In this document: positions 1 through 7,347 of the stretch, one piece after another
Position numbering within the stretch: the first letter of the stretch is position 1
How the letters are laid out: every line of letters begins with the position of its first letter
Assembly (NCBI GenBank): GCA_030729785.1
Contig: JANQWS010000013.1
Span: 1-42,379 of the forward strand
From: Algoriphagus sp.
GTDB lineage: Bacteria > Bacteroidota > Bacteroidia > Cytophagales > Cyclobacteriaceae
Length of the DNA: 42,379 nt
Direction of reading: 5' to 3'
Program-made: the position numbers and the translations under genes
The notes under the pieces: generated by a model
The model's database searches: none
Told to the model about the DNA's origin: nothing
What the model saw: the letters and a program-made list of their open reading frames with translations, nothing else

Positions 1-26
1 CTAGGAATTAAGGGCTTTTTTGTGTG

Positions 27-114
27 CAGAGAGGAAGGGATTCGAACCCTCGATACCCTTTTGGAGTATACACACTTTCCAGGCGTGCTCCTTCAACCAC
101 TCGGACACCTCTCT
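27..114 (-). tRNA. tRNA-Ser (anticodon GGA)
   Basis: Read on the minus strand, the 7-bp acceptor stem AGAGAGG/CCTCTCT closes perfectly. The anticodon stem CACGC/GTGTG holds the loop CTGGAAA, so the anticodon is GGA, which reads UCC and UCU. The long variable arm and the T-arm GGTTCGAATCC fit class II tRNA-Ser. The discriminator base is G, as in serine tRNAs. The 3' CCA is not encoded and would be added after transcription. Confidence 0.95.
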
Positions 115-203
115 GTTTGTGGTTTGATCCGTTACTCGAATCGGAGTGCAAAGAAAAAAATTATTCCTCCCGTTTCCAAACCCCTTTCAGAAATAAACCA
201 AAA

Positions 204-1271
204 TTAGGTGGTGATTTCGCCTGCAATGGACTGAGTGAGCTGCACACAAATCTCTTCTCGACTCAATTTTTGGCCAAGTAAAAACATCAACTTGGTGACG
301 GCTGCTTCGGTGGTCATATCGGCCCCACTCACCACTCCCACAGCCAGCAATTCCTTGCTGGTTTCGTAACGCCCTTGGATAACACGCCCTCCATTGCATT
401 GAGACACATTCAAGAGGATCAAACCCTTCTTGATGGCAGATTCCAAGGACTTCATAAACCAATCCAAGGAGGGACTATTTCCAGATCCGTAAGTTTCTAA
501 GACCACCCCTCGTAAACCCTCAATTGCAAAGCAAGCATCCAAAATCTTATCTGTTATCCCAGGAAATAACTTCACAATCATGACTCCATTGTCGAGATTA
601 CTTCGGTTTACTAATTTTTTATTGGGTTCAAAAGACCGTATCGCCGTGGTATTGTAATCAATTACAATGCCTGCCTCAGCCAAAATGGGGTAATTTTCAG
701 ATTCAAATGCATCAAAATGGATGCTCTGCACCTTTTTGGATCGGTTACCACGCAAAAGCATGTGGTTAAAGAAAATACACACTTCTGGAACAATTGGTCT
801 CCCTTTTGTTTTGGCAATGGCAATCTCCAAGGAGGTCATTAGATTTTCTCGAGCATCGGAGCGCATGGCCGAAATTGGAAGCTGAGCTCCAGTAAAAATC
901 ACCGGCTTGTTTAACCCCTCTAGCATGTAACTCAACATGGAAGCGGAATACGCCATCGTATCGGTCCCATGAAGGACCACAAAGCCATCGTAGCTATCGT
1001 AATTTTCGGTAATGATGTAGGCCATGTCTTTCCAGTGGTCCATGGTGACATTGGAAGAGTCAATGGGCTCTGGAAATGAAATGACAGTAACCTCAATATT
1101 CATGTTGGAAAGAATGGGAATCTTCTCCAAAATCTGCCCAAAATTAAAGGGTACCAAGGCACCAGAATCATCGTAAGACATTCCCAAAGTACCCCCAGTA
1201 TAGATAATTAGCACTGAAGATGCCTTCTTAGTCTTAATTCCAGTATTGAGACGAACGATTTTGTAATTCAT
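204..1271 (-). CDS. ansA: Type I L-asparaginase
   Basis: Hydrolyses L-asparagine to aspartate and ammonia in the cytoplasm. The 355-aa product has both signatures of the asparaginase/glutaminase family: YTGGTLG at residues 24-30, with the nucleophilic Thr in the GGT, and HGTDT at 101-105, the Thr-Asp pair that supports catalysis. There is no signal peptide, which fits the cytoplasmic type I enzyme (E. coli AnsA, about 338 aa) rather than periplasmic type II. An N-terminal extension of about 10 residues precedes the first strand. Its ATG overlaps the TGA stop of the TatD gene (ATGA), so the two are probably translationally coupled and share a promoter upstream of tatD. Confidence 0.93.
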   Translation of the reverse strand: MNYKIVRLNTGIKTKKASSVLIIYTGGTLGMSYDDSGALVPFNFGQILEKIPILSNMNIEVTVISFPEPIDSSNVTMDHWKDMAYIITENYDSYDGFVVLHGTDTMAYSASMLSYMLEGLNKPVIFTGAQLPISAMRSDARENLMTSLEIAIAKTKGRPIVPEVCIFFNHMLLRGNRSKKVQSIHFDAFESENYPILAEAGIVIDYNTTAIRSFEPNKKLVNRSNLDNGVMIVKLFPGITDKILDACFAIEGLRGVVLETYGSGNSPSLDWFMKSLESAIKKGLILLNVSQCNGGRVIQGRYETSKELLAVGVVSGADMTTEAAVTKLMFLLGQKLSREEICVQLTQSIAGEITT

Positions 1272-2044
1272 TTTTCAATCGTTTTAAAGAGGTGAAGTGC
1301 TTGCGCACTGGTTGATTCTGCGACTACCTCTGCTGCTACTCCCAAAAGATCTCCCACCCGCTCGGCGATAAAGGGCAAATAGGCTGGAGAATTTCGCTTT
1401 CCCCGATGAGGCACAGGTGCCAAATAGGGGGCATCTGTTTCCAATACCAAATGTTCCAATCCAATATACGGAATCACTTGATCCAAACCTCCATTTTTGA
1501 AGGTGACTACACCTCCAATTCCCAACAAAAAACCCAAGTCTGTAATTCGCTTGGCTTGATCAAGGGTTCCTGTAAAGCAATGAAATATGCCTTTCAGCTT
1601 CCCATTATGCATTTTTTCGATGAAGTCAATCGTCAGGTCTATCGACTCTCTACAGTGAAGCACAATGGGCAAATCATATTTCTTGGCCCAACCTATTTGA
1701 ACCTCAAGTGCAGCTAGCTGCCGATCTAGGTGGGTCTTATCCCAATACAAATCTGTACCTATCTCTCCAACGGCAGCAAAAGGCCTCCTACTGAGCCAAT
1801 TTTCCATCTCCTGCAACTGTACCTCAAAGTCCTCCCCTACATCGCAAGGATGGAGCCCCATCATGGGCACACAGAGGTCTCCATAGCGTTGTTCGCAATC
1901 CAGCATGGCATCAATAGTCTCCACATCTACATTGGGCATAAACACCTTTGTAATGCCCGCAGCACGAATTTCGGCAATTACCTCGTCCCGGTCCGAATCA
2001 AACTTACTGGAATAAATATGAGCATGGGTATCAATCAATCGCAT
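1268..2044 (-). CDS. TatD family metal-dependent deoxyribonuclease/hydrolase
   Basis: TatD proteins are TIM-barrel metal-dependent hydrolases, several with 3'-5' DNase activity used in DNA repair or turnover. The metal ligands expected for the family are visible: DTHAH at residues 5-9, a Glu in VGEIGTD, His in LHCRES, His in HCFTG, and Asp in LETDAPYL. I chose the ATG at 2044 (258 aa), beginning MRLIDTHAH, the usual family N-terminus. An ATG at 2083 would add 13 atypical residues and would fall inside the promoter-like box at 2081-2088. The stop overlaps the asparaginase start by ATGA. Confidence 0.9.
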   Translation of the reverse strand: MRLIDTHAHIYSSKFDSDRDEVIAEIRAAGITKVFMPNVDVETIDAMLDCEQRYGDLCVPMMGLHPCDVGEDFEVQLQEMENWLSRRPFAAVGEIGTDLYWDKTHLDRQLAALEVQIGWAKKYDLPIVLHCRESIDLTIDFIEKMHNGKLKGIFHCFTGTLDQAKRITDLGFLLGIGGVVTFKNGGLDQVIPYIGLEHLVLETDAPYLAPVPHRGKRNSPAYLPFIAERVGDLLGVAAEVVAESTSAQALHLFKTIEK

Positions 2045-2080
2045 GGATACAAAACAGGGTCTGGGATAAAATTTCTTCCT

Positions 2081-2088
2081 CAAAAATA
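2081..2088 (-). promoter_or_regulatory. Possible Bacteroidota -7 box for tatD-ansA
   Basis: The minus strand reads TATTTTTG, a match to the TAnnTTTG -7 consensus of Bacteroidota primary sigma. The nearest TTG triplets lie 14 and 23 nt upstream rather than about 20, so the match is only partial. It would start transcription about 30 nt before the ATG at 2044. Confidence 0.3.
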
Positions 2089-2173
2089 AGAAACTATTCC
2101 TGCAAACACCTCAATGAAACCAACAGCTGGAAAATTTAGGATTGAAAACAAGTCCAAGAATTAGAAATTAGGC

Positions 2174-2800
2174 CTATAATCCCTGCGTTTCAAACCCTTC
2201 GGAAACCAAAAAGTCAAGGTAGCTAGGGAGAATTTTTCTCAAGCGATCTTTGGTTTTCTCTTGATCGTGAAAGACAAGGATAGCTCCTGGTTTGGTTTGG
2301 GCCTTACATTTTTGAAGGCTTGCTTCAATTGCCAAAGAAGAATCAAAATCATAGCTAAGCAAACTCCACATGGCTATGGTTTTTTGTTTGGATAGGGCTT
2401 GAGCTTGCCCTGGACTTATCCAGCCATAGGGAGGTCGAAAAAAGTCTGTTTGAACACCTAAAGTATCCTCTAAAATGAAATCGCAGGCAGCAACATCTTC
2501 TAAATAGGTTTTGGTGGACGCTTTCCAGCCAGAAAGATGGTGATACGTATGATTCCCTAGTTGATGCCCAGCAGCCACTACCTCCTGTGCCAAAGAGGGA
2601 TGTTTCCGTACATTATCGCCCACCATAAAAAAAGTAGCAGTCAGCGCTCTTTTGGCCAACTCCTCCACCACCCAATCGGTAATTCCAGGTACAGGCCCAT
2701 CGTCAAAGGTGAGCGTTACTTTTTGACCCAAATCTGGCCCTTTCCAAATTCGCTTGGGATACAATAAAGCTAGTCCTGCTGGCATTTGGAAAATCCTCAT
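2174..2800 (-). CDS. Polysaccharide deacetylase (NodB homology) family protein
   Basis: Predicted carbohydrate esterase family 4 enzyme that removes N- or O-acetyl groups from a polysaccharide or peptidoglycan. The 208-aa protein is almost only the NodB domain. It carries TFDDGP at residues 31-36 (catalytic base and metal-binding Asp), the HxxxH metal pair at 84 and 88 in GNHTYHH, the RPPYGW motif, and FHD near the end in place of the usual LxHD His motif. No signal peptide or lipobox is visible, so its location is uncertain. Its ATG overlaps the stop of the SpoIIE-type phosphatase (ATGA), making it the last gene of a three-gene unit. The substrate cannot be read from the sequence. Confidence 0.87.
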   Translation of the reverse strand: MRIFQMPAGLALLYPKRIWKGPDLGQKVTLTFDDGPVPGITDWVVEELAKRALTATFFMVGDNVRKHPSLAQEVVAAGHQLGNHTYHHLSGWKASTKTYLEDVAACDFILEDTLGVQTDFFRPPYGWISPGQAQALSKQKTIAMWSLLSYDFDSSLAIEASLQKCKAQTKPGAILVFHDQEKTKDRLRKILPSYLDFLVSEGFETQGL

Positions 2801-4014
2801 GAGCTAGAAAAGCAAAGGCTCAACAAGGTCAAGTCATCGTGAAAAGGTACTTTAGCCGTAAATTTATCGAGAACAATCCTAAATTCTTGATGAAATTCAC
2901 TTGGATCCTGGGCACTGTTTTTTTCGACCAACTCCCGAAAGCGCTCCTCCCCAAATTCTTCTTCCGCTGGGTTCATGGCTTCGGTTAATCCATCGGTAAA
3001 CAAGTGAAGCATAAAATCCTTCATTTCCCTCCGCCTACCAACCTCCATAAATGGAAGCGATTCAAAAGCTCCCAAAATGGTGGTACCCGCCTCCAAAAAT
3101 TCTACCGAATTCGTTTTCAAATCACGAAGCACAGGGGGATTATGGCCTGCATTTACAAACTGAAGTTCACCCGTATCCTTGGTATACTCGCCTATAAAAA
3201 AAGTGATAAAACGCTCTCCTTTGGTTAGGTCAAATAAGGTAAAATTGAGTTGGTGAATTAAGGTTTCCAAGTCAGTATGGCTCCTCAGTAGCGTCCGCAA
3301 GGCCGCTTGAAAATTGGACATCAACAAAGCTGCCGCCATCCCTTTTCCAGAAACATCTGCAATACAGAAATAAATTTTCCCATTGCCATCCTCAATTAAA
3401 TCGTAATAGTCTCCCCCCACCCGGCTATGAGGCATGTAGGTAACCTCTGCTTTCAAAAATTGGGTAGCTGGCAACGTAGCAGGAAATAAAAGTTGCTGCA
3501 CCTGAGAGGCAATTTCCATCTCCCGTTTTAAGACTTCTTGCTCCAATTGCCTTCTGGCAAATCGCTTGTTTTCCAAAGCCACCACTAGGATATTAGTTAA
3601 GGCCTGCGTAAAGTCCAAATCCAATGCAATGGCTTTGTTTTTCTGCTTAATGAATAAAATGGCAAGCAATTTTTCTTTGTGGTAAACCGGTAGGTAGGTT
3701 TCCAATTCCCCAAAGGAAAATCCTTCTTCCAATTGAATGGATAAGCTGCCTGTTTTTTTGTCCTCTTTCACCGAAGTGTGCACTAGTAAACCCGGCGTTT
3801 TGGCCTTTACCCCATGCGCAATTCGCTGTTCAAAATCTCCTTCCTTAGCCACATATAGAATTAAGGACCGAATGGATAAATGAACCAAACAGGTAAACTT
3901 AAAGATGTTGACTAACACCTCCTCCGATTGATTTTCATTGATGGCCTGAGTGATTTCTAACAGGGCCTTTAACTCCAATTCTTTCCGTTGGAGCTTGTAT
4001 TCTTCTACGTGCAC
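2797..4014 (-). CDS. GAF-domain PP2C/SpoIIE-type serine/threonine phosphatase (RsbU-like)
   Basis: Likely a signalling phosphatase of the SpoIIE/RsbU class, which dephosphorylates anti-sigma-factor antagonists or similar proteins. Residues about 10-150 look like a GAF-type sensor. A charged helical linker follows at about 150-175, then the PP2C-like domain with GGDYYD at 200-205, ADVSGKG at 219-225, AGHNPP, LFTDGLTEA and HDDLTLL. These include the metal-binding Asp residues. The start is a GTG at 4014, only one base after the stop of the preceding 83-aa gene, so translation is probably coupled. No anti-sigma factor or STAS-domain antagonist is encoded nearby, so its target is not evident here. 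Confidence 0.88.
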   Translation of the reverse strand: MHVEEYKLQRKELELKALLEITQAINENQSEEVLVNIFKFTCLVHLSIRSLILYVAKEGDFEQRIAHGVKAKTPGLLVHTSVKEDKKTGSLSIQLEEGFSFGELETYLPVYHKEKLLAILFIKQKNKAIALDLDFTQALTNILVVALENKRFARRQLEQEVLKREMEIASQVQQLLFPATLPATQFLKAEVTYMPHSRVGGDYYDLIEDGNGKIYFCIADVSGKGMAAALLMSNFQAALRTLLRSHTDLETLIHQLNFTLFDLTKGERFITFFIGEYTKDTGELQFVNAGHNPPVLRDLKTNSVEFLEAGTTILGAFESLPFMEVGRRREMKDFMLHLFTDGLTEAMNPAEEEFGEERFRELVEKNSAQDPSEFHQEFRIVLDKFTAKVPFHDDLTLLSLCFSSS

Positions 4015-4015
4015 G

Positions 4016-4267
4016 TTAGAGGGTAGTATGGGCCATAAGCCCCTTTTTTGTTGCTAAATACAGCAAGTCTGTCCCCACTTCGTAAAGATTGATTGCATCA
4101 AAACACTCTTGATCTGGGGTAGTAAAACACTTTATCCAGCCTTTTTCCTTAAGCATACCCAAGGTGTCGAGTAAGTGTTTGTCCTCCCAACCCAAGGCTT
4201 CCTGAAGGACAGAATAGGGCTGAACAAAATACAATTCGTCTAATAGATCAAATTCGTCGTCACTCAT
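4016..4267 (-). CDS. Hypothetical 83-aa protein, winged-helix-like
   Basis: I do not recognise a named family. The protein is acidic at the N-terminus (MSDDEFDLLDELYF), followed by short helices and a segment (ALGWEDKHLLDTLGMLKEKGWIKCF) whose helix-turn-helix-then-strand pattern resembles a small winged helix. It has no Cys pair, signal peptide or membrane segment. It ends one base before the GTG of the SpoIIE-type phosphatase and so is probably co-translated with it. It may be a regulator or partner of that phosphatase; this rests on position alone. Confidence 0.65.
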   Translation of the reverse strand: MSDDEFDLLDELYFVQPYSVLQEALGWEDKHLLDTLGMLKEKGWIKCFTTPDQECFDAINLYEVGTDLLYLATKKGLMAHTTL

Positions 4268-4413
4268 GGGTCGTTTACTAATTCATAAAATTACAGAATC
4301 TTCTTGAAAATTCAGGTAAAACACTCTCCAAGGAGCAGCATAATTGAAACCGCTACTTCCAGCAAGGGTAATTAATCCATGATTTTTACCTACAATTCAA
4401 TTAACTTGTCTTC

Positions 4414-4989
4414 GTGAAAGACCCAGCTAAAAATCAGTCTACTGAGAAAATTATTCTAGGCATTGACCCTGGTACGACTGTAATGGGCTACGGATTAATT
4501 TCCACCGCAGGAAAAAAATACAAAATCTTGCAGTTTGGGGTAATTCACCTGAAAAAATACGAAACCCACGAACTGAAATTAAAGAAGATTTTTGAACGGA
4601 TAAGTGGTATTTTGGATGAATTTGCTCCCGATTCAGTGGCATTAGAAGCCCCTTTTTATGGCGTCAATGTGCAATCCATGCTCAAATTAGGACGTGCACA
4701 GGGAGTAGCTATGGCAGCAGCACTATCCAAAGAAATCCCCATTACCGAATACTCTCCTAAAAAAGTAAAGCAATCTGTAACCGGGAATGGTAACGCCTCC
4801 AAGGAACAGGTGGCAGCCATGCTTCAAACCTTACTTGGCATTGAGGAACTCCCCAAACTTTTGGATGCTACGGATGCATTGGCTGTGGCCCTATGCCATC
4901 ATTTCCACGAAGGGCGCATGCAGACACGAGGAAGGAATGAAGGATGGAAATCCTTTATCCAAGACAATCCAGAAAGATTGAAAAAATAG
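4414..4989 (+). CDS. ruvC: Crossover junction endodeoxyribonuclease RuvC
   Basis: Resolves Holliday junctions as a dimer with RuvAB. The RNase H-like fold is recognisable from GIDPGT (D18), the acidic residue in ALEAPFYG (E78) and the C-terminal DATDALAVALCHH (D151 and D154). The first Asp of the last motif stands where E. coli has His138, a common variant. The length, 191 aa, is slightly above the usual 165-175. The start is a GTG at 4414, giving about 12 residues before the first strand. No ruvA or ruvB is in the window. It is divergent from the 83-aa/SpoIIE operon. Confidence 0.95.
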   Translation: MKDPAKNQSTEKIILGIDPGTTVMGYGLISTAGKKYKILQFGVIHLKKYETHELKLKKIFERISGILDEFAPDSVALEAPFYGVNVQSMLKLGRAQGVAMAAALSKEIPITEYSPKKVKQSVTGNGNASKEQVAAMLQTLLGIEELPKLLDATDALAVALCHHFHEGRMQTRGRNEGWKSFIQDNPERLKK

Positions 4990-5005
4990 TTTACGGGAAG
5001 TGTTA

Positions 5006-5602
5006 CTACTCCGTTTTCTCTTTTGCTGCTTTAGAGGGGAGCGTATACCCGACTGAGAGCTTCACCACCGTATTATTTACGTCTGCTTGAAAGTATTTAA
5101 AAGACTTTACGCCAAAATCATAGCTTGCTTGAAGATGGAGTTCATCCGTCAATTGATAGCCTACCCCGACAACACCCCCAATTTCATAGCCACCTACAGG
5201 CGCAGTATCGGTAATTTTTATACTTCCTTCGGTATACGTTCTTGCCAGAAGAAACCCTACCTGGGGACCAGCAAATACATTAAAGTCCTTATTCACGGCA
5301 TATCGAGCCATTACAGGGATATCCAAGTAACTCAAAACTTCTTCAAATTCATTATTTGTAAAAGAACTTAGCGTGCTAATTCCTTTCCCCGAAAAAAATA
5401 AACCCGGTTCTACCGTTAACTTTTCGGTAGCTTCCATCCCATAGTAGACGCCTAAGTGAGGTCTTATCAAAGAGGTAAAAGCACGTTGGACATCCCCATT
5501 GGAGAAATTGGAGGAGCCGATGCCGGCACGAATACCGATTTGGGCAGTAGCAGCAGTAGCAGCAGAAATTAAAAATGCAGCGATAAGAAGTCCTTTTTTC
5601 AT
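5006..5602 (-). CDS. Outer-membrane beta-barrel protein (PorT-like family)
   Basis: A 198-aa secreted protein with a clear signal peptide (MKKGLLIAAFLISAATAATAQ) and alternating hydrophobic/aromatic strands typical of small eight-stranded Bacteroidota barrels, such as LGVYYGMEA, LDIPVMARYAV, FNVFAGPQVGFLL and LHLQASYDFGVKSF, ending in VVKLSVGYTL. The chosen start is the ATG at 5602; an in-frame TTG five codons upstream is less likely. It is convergent with ruvC, with 16 bases between stops. Specific function is unknown; members range from adhesion to structural roles. Confidence 0.8.
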   Translation of the reverse strand: MKKGLLIAAFLISAATAATAQIGIRAGIGSSNFSNGDVQRAFTSLIRPHLGVYYGMEATEKLTVEPGLFFSGKGISTLSSFTNNEFEEVLSYLDIPVMARYAVNKDFNVFAGPQVGFLLARTYTEGSIKITDTAPVGGYEIGGVVGVGYQLTDELHLQASYDFGVKSFKYFQADVNNTVVKLSVGYTLPSKAAKEKTE

Positions 5603-6046
5603 AGTAGAGGTGGTCAATTATTTCTTAAAACTAAAACAAGAAAAGCAAAAATCTAACAGGAGGTATCTTTTTATTATATGCTTATGCGCAATTATGCCAG
5701 TATTCCCACCGGAGTACTAAAACCTGCGGATAATCGTCCATAGACGACGGCCCACAGACCACCGCTCTCCTGATTGAACTACAAACCTTATTTTATTCCG
5801 TTACTAGTGAAAAAGCGGATAATCATATTTTATTCTTAGGAAAGTGCTGCCTTCGTTCTAAAAAGTACCTAGGTCACTTCGCCTAGTTCCTTTCATTTGG
5901 AAACCGCACCAAAATTTGCCAAATTTCCCTTACAAATTTAAAACCCAAAACCACCTGGATTAGTCTGAAAAGACTTGATCTCATGAATTCCCTTTTCAGT
6001 GAATAAAAACTTGAGGACACCAACGCGAAACCCCCACTCCTTCGAA
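5603..6046. other. 444-bp intergenic region with dispersed repeat A
   Basis: Divergent gap between the beta-barrel protein and the beta-helix lipoprotein. It must hold both promoters, but I see no convincing TTG-N20-TAnnTTTG pair. Repeat element A occupies 5726-5824. I see no ORF, tRNA or terminator hairpin in the remainder. Confidence 0.6.
5726..5824 (+). repeat. Dispersed heptamer-containing element, copy A
   Basis: Begins with GCGGATAATC (5726-5735), followed directly by four heptamers: GTCCATA, GACGACG, GCCCACA and GACCACC (5736-5763). Then comes an AT-rich tail containing TTGAACTACAAACCTTATTT, and a second exact GCGGATAATC at 5815-5824. Both the outer words and the tail recur at 8510-8603 and, on the minus strand, at 34474-34565. 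Confidence 0.8.
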
Positions 6047-7330
6047 ATGATTCGACCACTTCTTCTTTTTGCTTTTGGTTTGATGCTCTTTAGCTGTAGC
6101 AGTCAATCTAGCGAACAAACATTCGATAGTTCCTCCCTTCGTCGCGCCACTATTGAGGAAGTAGAAACCCTGATTGAAGCATTTATCCTTGCAGAAGACT
6201 CCAGCACAATTCGTATTCCGGAAGGATTCTACGATCTTAAAACCCAGCTTATTCTTGACAATAAAAAAAGCATTCGTATTCACGGAGAGGGCATGGATAA
6301 AACAGTACTCTCTTTCCGAAATTTAAAATCAGGCGGTGAAGGGGTGAAAATCGTCGGTGCCAACATTACCATTGAGGAATTAAGTATCGAAGATGCTCCT
6401 GGCGATGGGATTAAAGCCCAACATACAGATGGGATTACTTTTAGAAAAATTAATGTCACTTGGACGAATGGAGATAAATCCAAAAATGGAACCTACGCCA
6501 TCTATCCAGTCCAATGCAAGAATGTGCTGATCGATAGTTGCATTGCCTCCCATTCCAAGGATGCAGGAATTTATGTAGGTCAATCGGAAGACATTGTGGT
6601 CAAAAACTCGTTGGCATTTGGAAATGTCGCAGGAATAGAAATTGAAAACTGTGACAGAGCCGAAGTATTTGGGAATACAGCTCGCGATAATGCAGGAGGA
6701 ATTTTGGTGTTTAACCTACCTGGTCTGCCTAAAAGTGATGGTCGGCAAACCCGTATTTACGACAACGACATTGTAGACAACAACCACGAAAATTTTGCGA
6801 TTCCACTGGGGGACGATCCCAACGGAAACACAGTTACCATGATCCCCCCAGGCTCAGGGGTGGTTTTGTTAGCCGCCAAAGAAGTGGAAATTTTCAATAA
6901 TCGAATCTTACGTAACAAAACCTACGGAGTAGCCATCTCCAGCTACCAAGTAACCGGCTTTCCTGCAGAAGCTCCCAACTGGTCCCCTTACACCACCGAC
7001 GTCTACCTCCATGACAATAGCTACGACAGAGGATCATTTAGCCTACCAGATCTTAGCCGCGAACTAGGGCAATTGGTGAGCCTATACAATGCACATGGAT
7101 GGCTTAAAACTCAAGACATCATTTATGATGGCATCTGGGACGAGTCTATCAGCAGCTCCATTGAAAGTAATCCGATGCGCATTTGCATACAAGAAGCTGG
7201 TATGGAGTCCTTACGCTTTACGCGCTTTTACCTCATGGAAGGGCAGGACAAAATCGACTCTTTCAGTGATTTCAGCCCTTTCCAACAGTGTAAAAACTCT
7301 TCAGAAAATGCGCTTTCGCTACCCCTTTAA
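6047..7330 (+). CDS. Parallel beta-helix repeat lipoprotein
   Basis: A 427-aa lipoprotein: the leader MIRPLLLFAFGLMLFSC ends in a lipobox with Cys17. The body is a right-handed parallel beta-helix built from repeated short strands with stacked Asn/Gly/Ile positions (for example IRIHGEGMDKTVLSF, NITIEELSIEDAPGDGIKA, DIVVKNSLAFGNVAGIEIEN, AEVFGNTARDNAGGILVFN). This resembles the family found as partner of the diheme cytochrome encoded directly downstream (TIGR03805/TIGR03806 pair, from memory). Beta-helices of this kind bind or cleave polysaccharides, but no catalytic site is evident. A GTG at 5999 would add 16 residues ahead of the lipoprotein leader, so I prefer the ATG at 6047. The gap to the cytochrome gene is 17 nt, indicating an operon. 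Confidence 0.82.
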   Translation: MIRPLLLFAFGLMLFSCSSQSSEQTFDSSSLRRATIEEVETLIEAFILAEDSSTIRIPEGFYDLKTQLILDNKKSIRIHGEGMDKTVLSFRNLKSGGEGVKIVGANITIEELSIEDAPGDGIKAQHTDGITFRKINVTWTNGDKSKNGTYAIYPVQCKNVLIDSCIASHSKDAGIYVGQSEDIVVKNSLAFGNVAGIEIENCDRAEVFGNTARDNAGGILVFNLPGLPKSDGRQTRIYDNDIVDNNHENFAIPLGDDPNGNTVTMIPPGSGVVLLAAKEVEIFNNRILRNKTYGVAISSYQVTGFPAEAPNWSPYTTDVYLHDNSYDRGSFSLPDLSRELGQLVSLYNAHGWLKTQDIIYDGIWDESISSSIESNPMRICIQEAGMESLRFTRFYLMEGQDKIDSFSDFSPFQQCKNSSENALSLPL

Positions 7331-7347
7331 AAATAAATAAATCGAGG

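Noticed and set aside
24..281. 85-codon frame starting in the tRNA-Ser
   Set aside because: It overlaps a well-supported tRNA and the end of ansA, and has no recognisable domain.
5736..5763. Heptamer arrays considered as CRISPR
   Set aside because: Repeats are seven bases with no unique spacers, and there are no cas genes.
5726..5824. Repeat elements considered as insertion sequence ends or an IS fragment
   Set aside because: Outer words are direct, not inverted, and no transposase remnant is found nearby; left as an unassigned repeat.
5618..6046. Riboswitch or small RNA in the longest gap
   Set aside because: No recognisable aptamer core or paired structure besides the repeat element.
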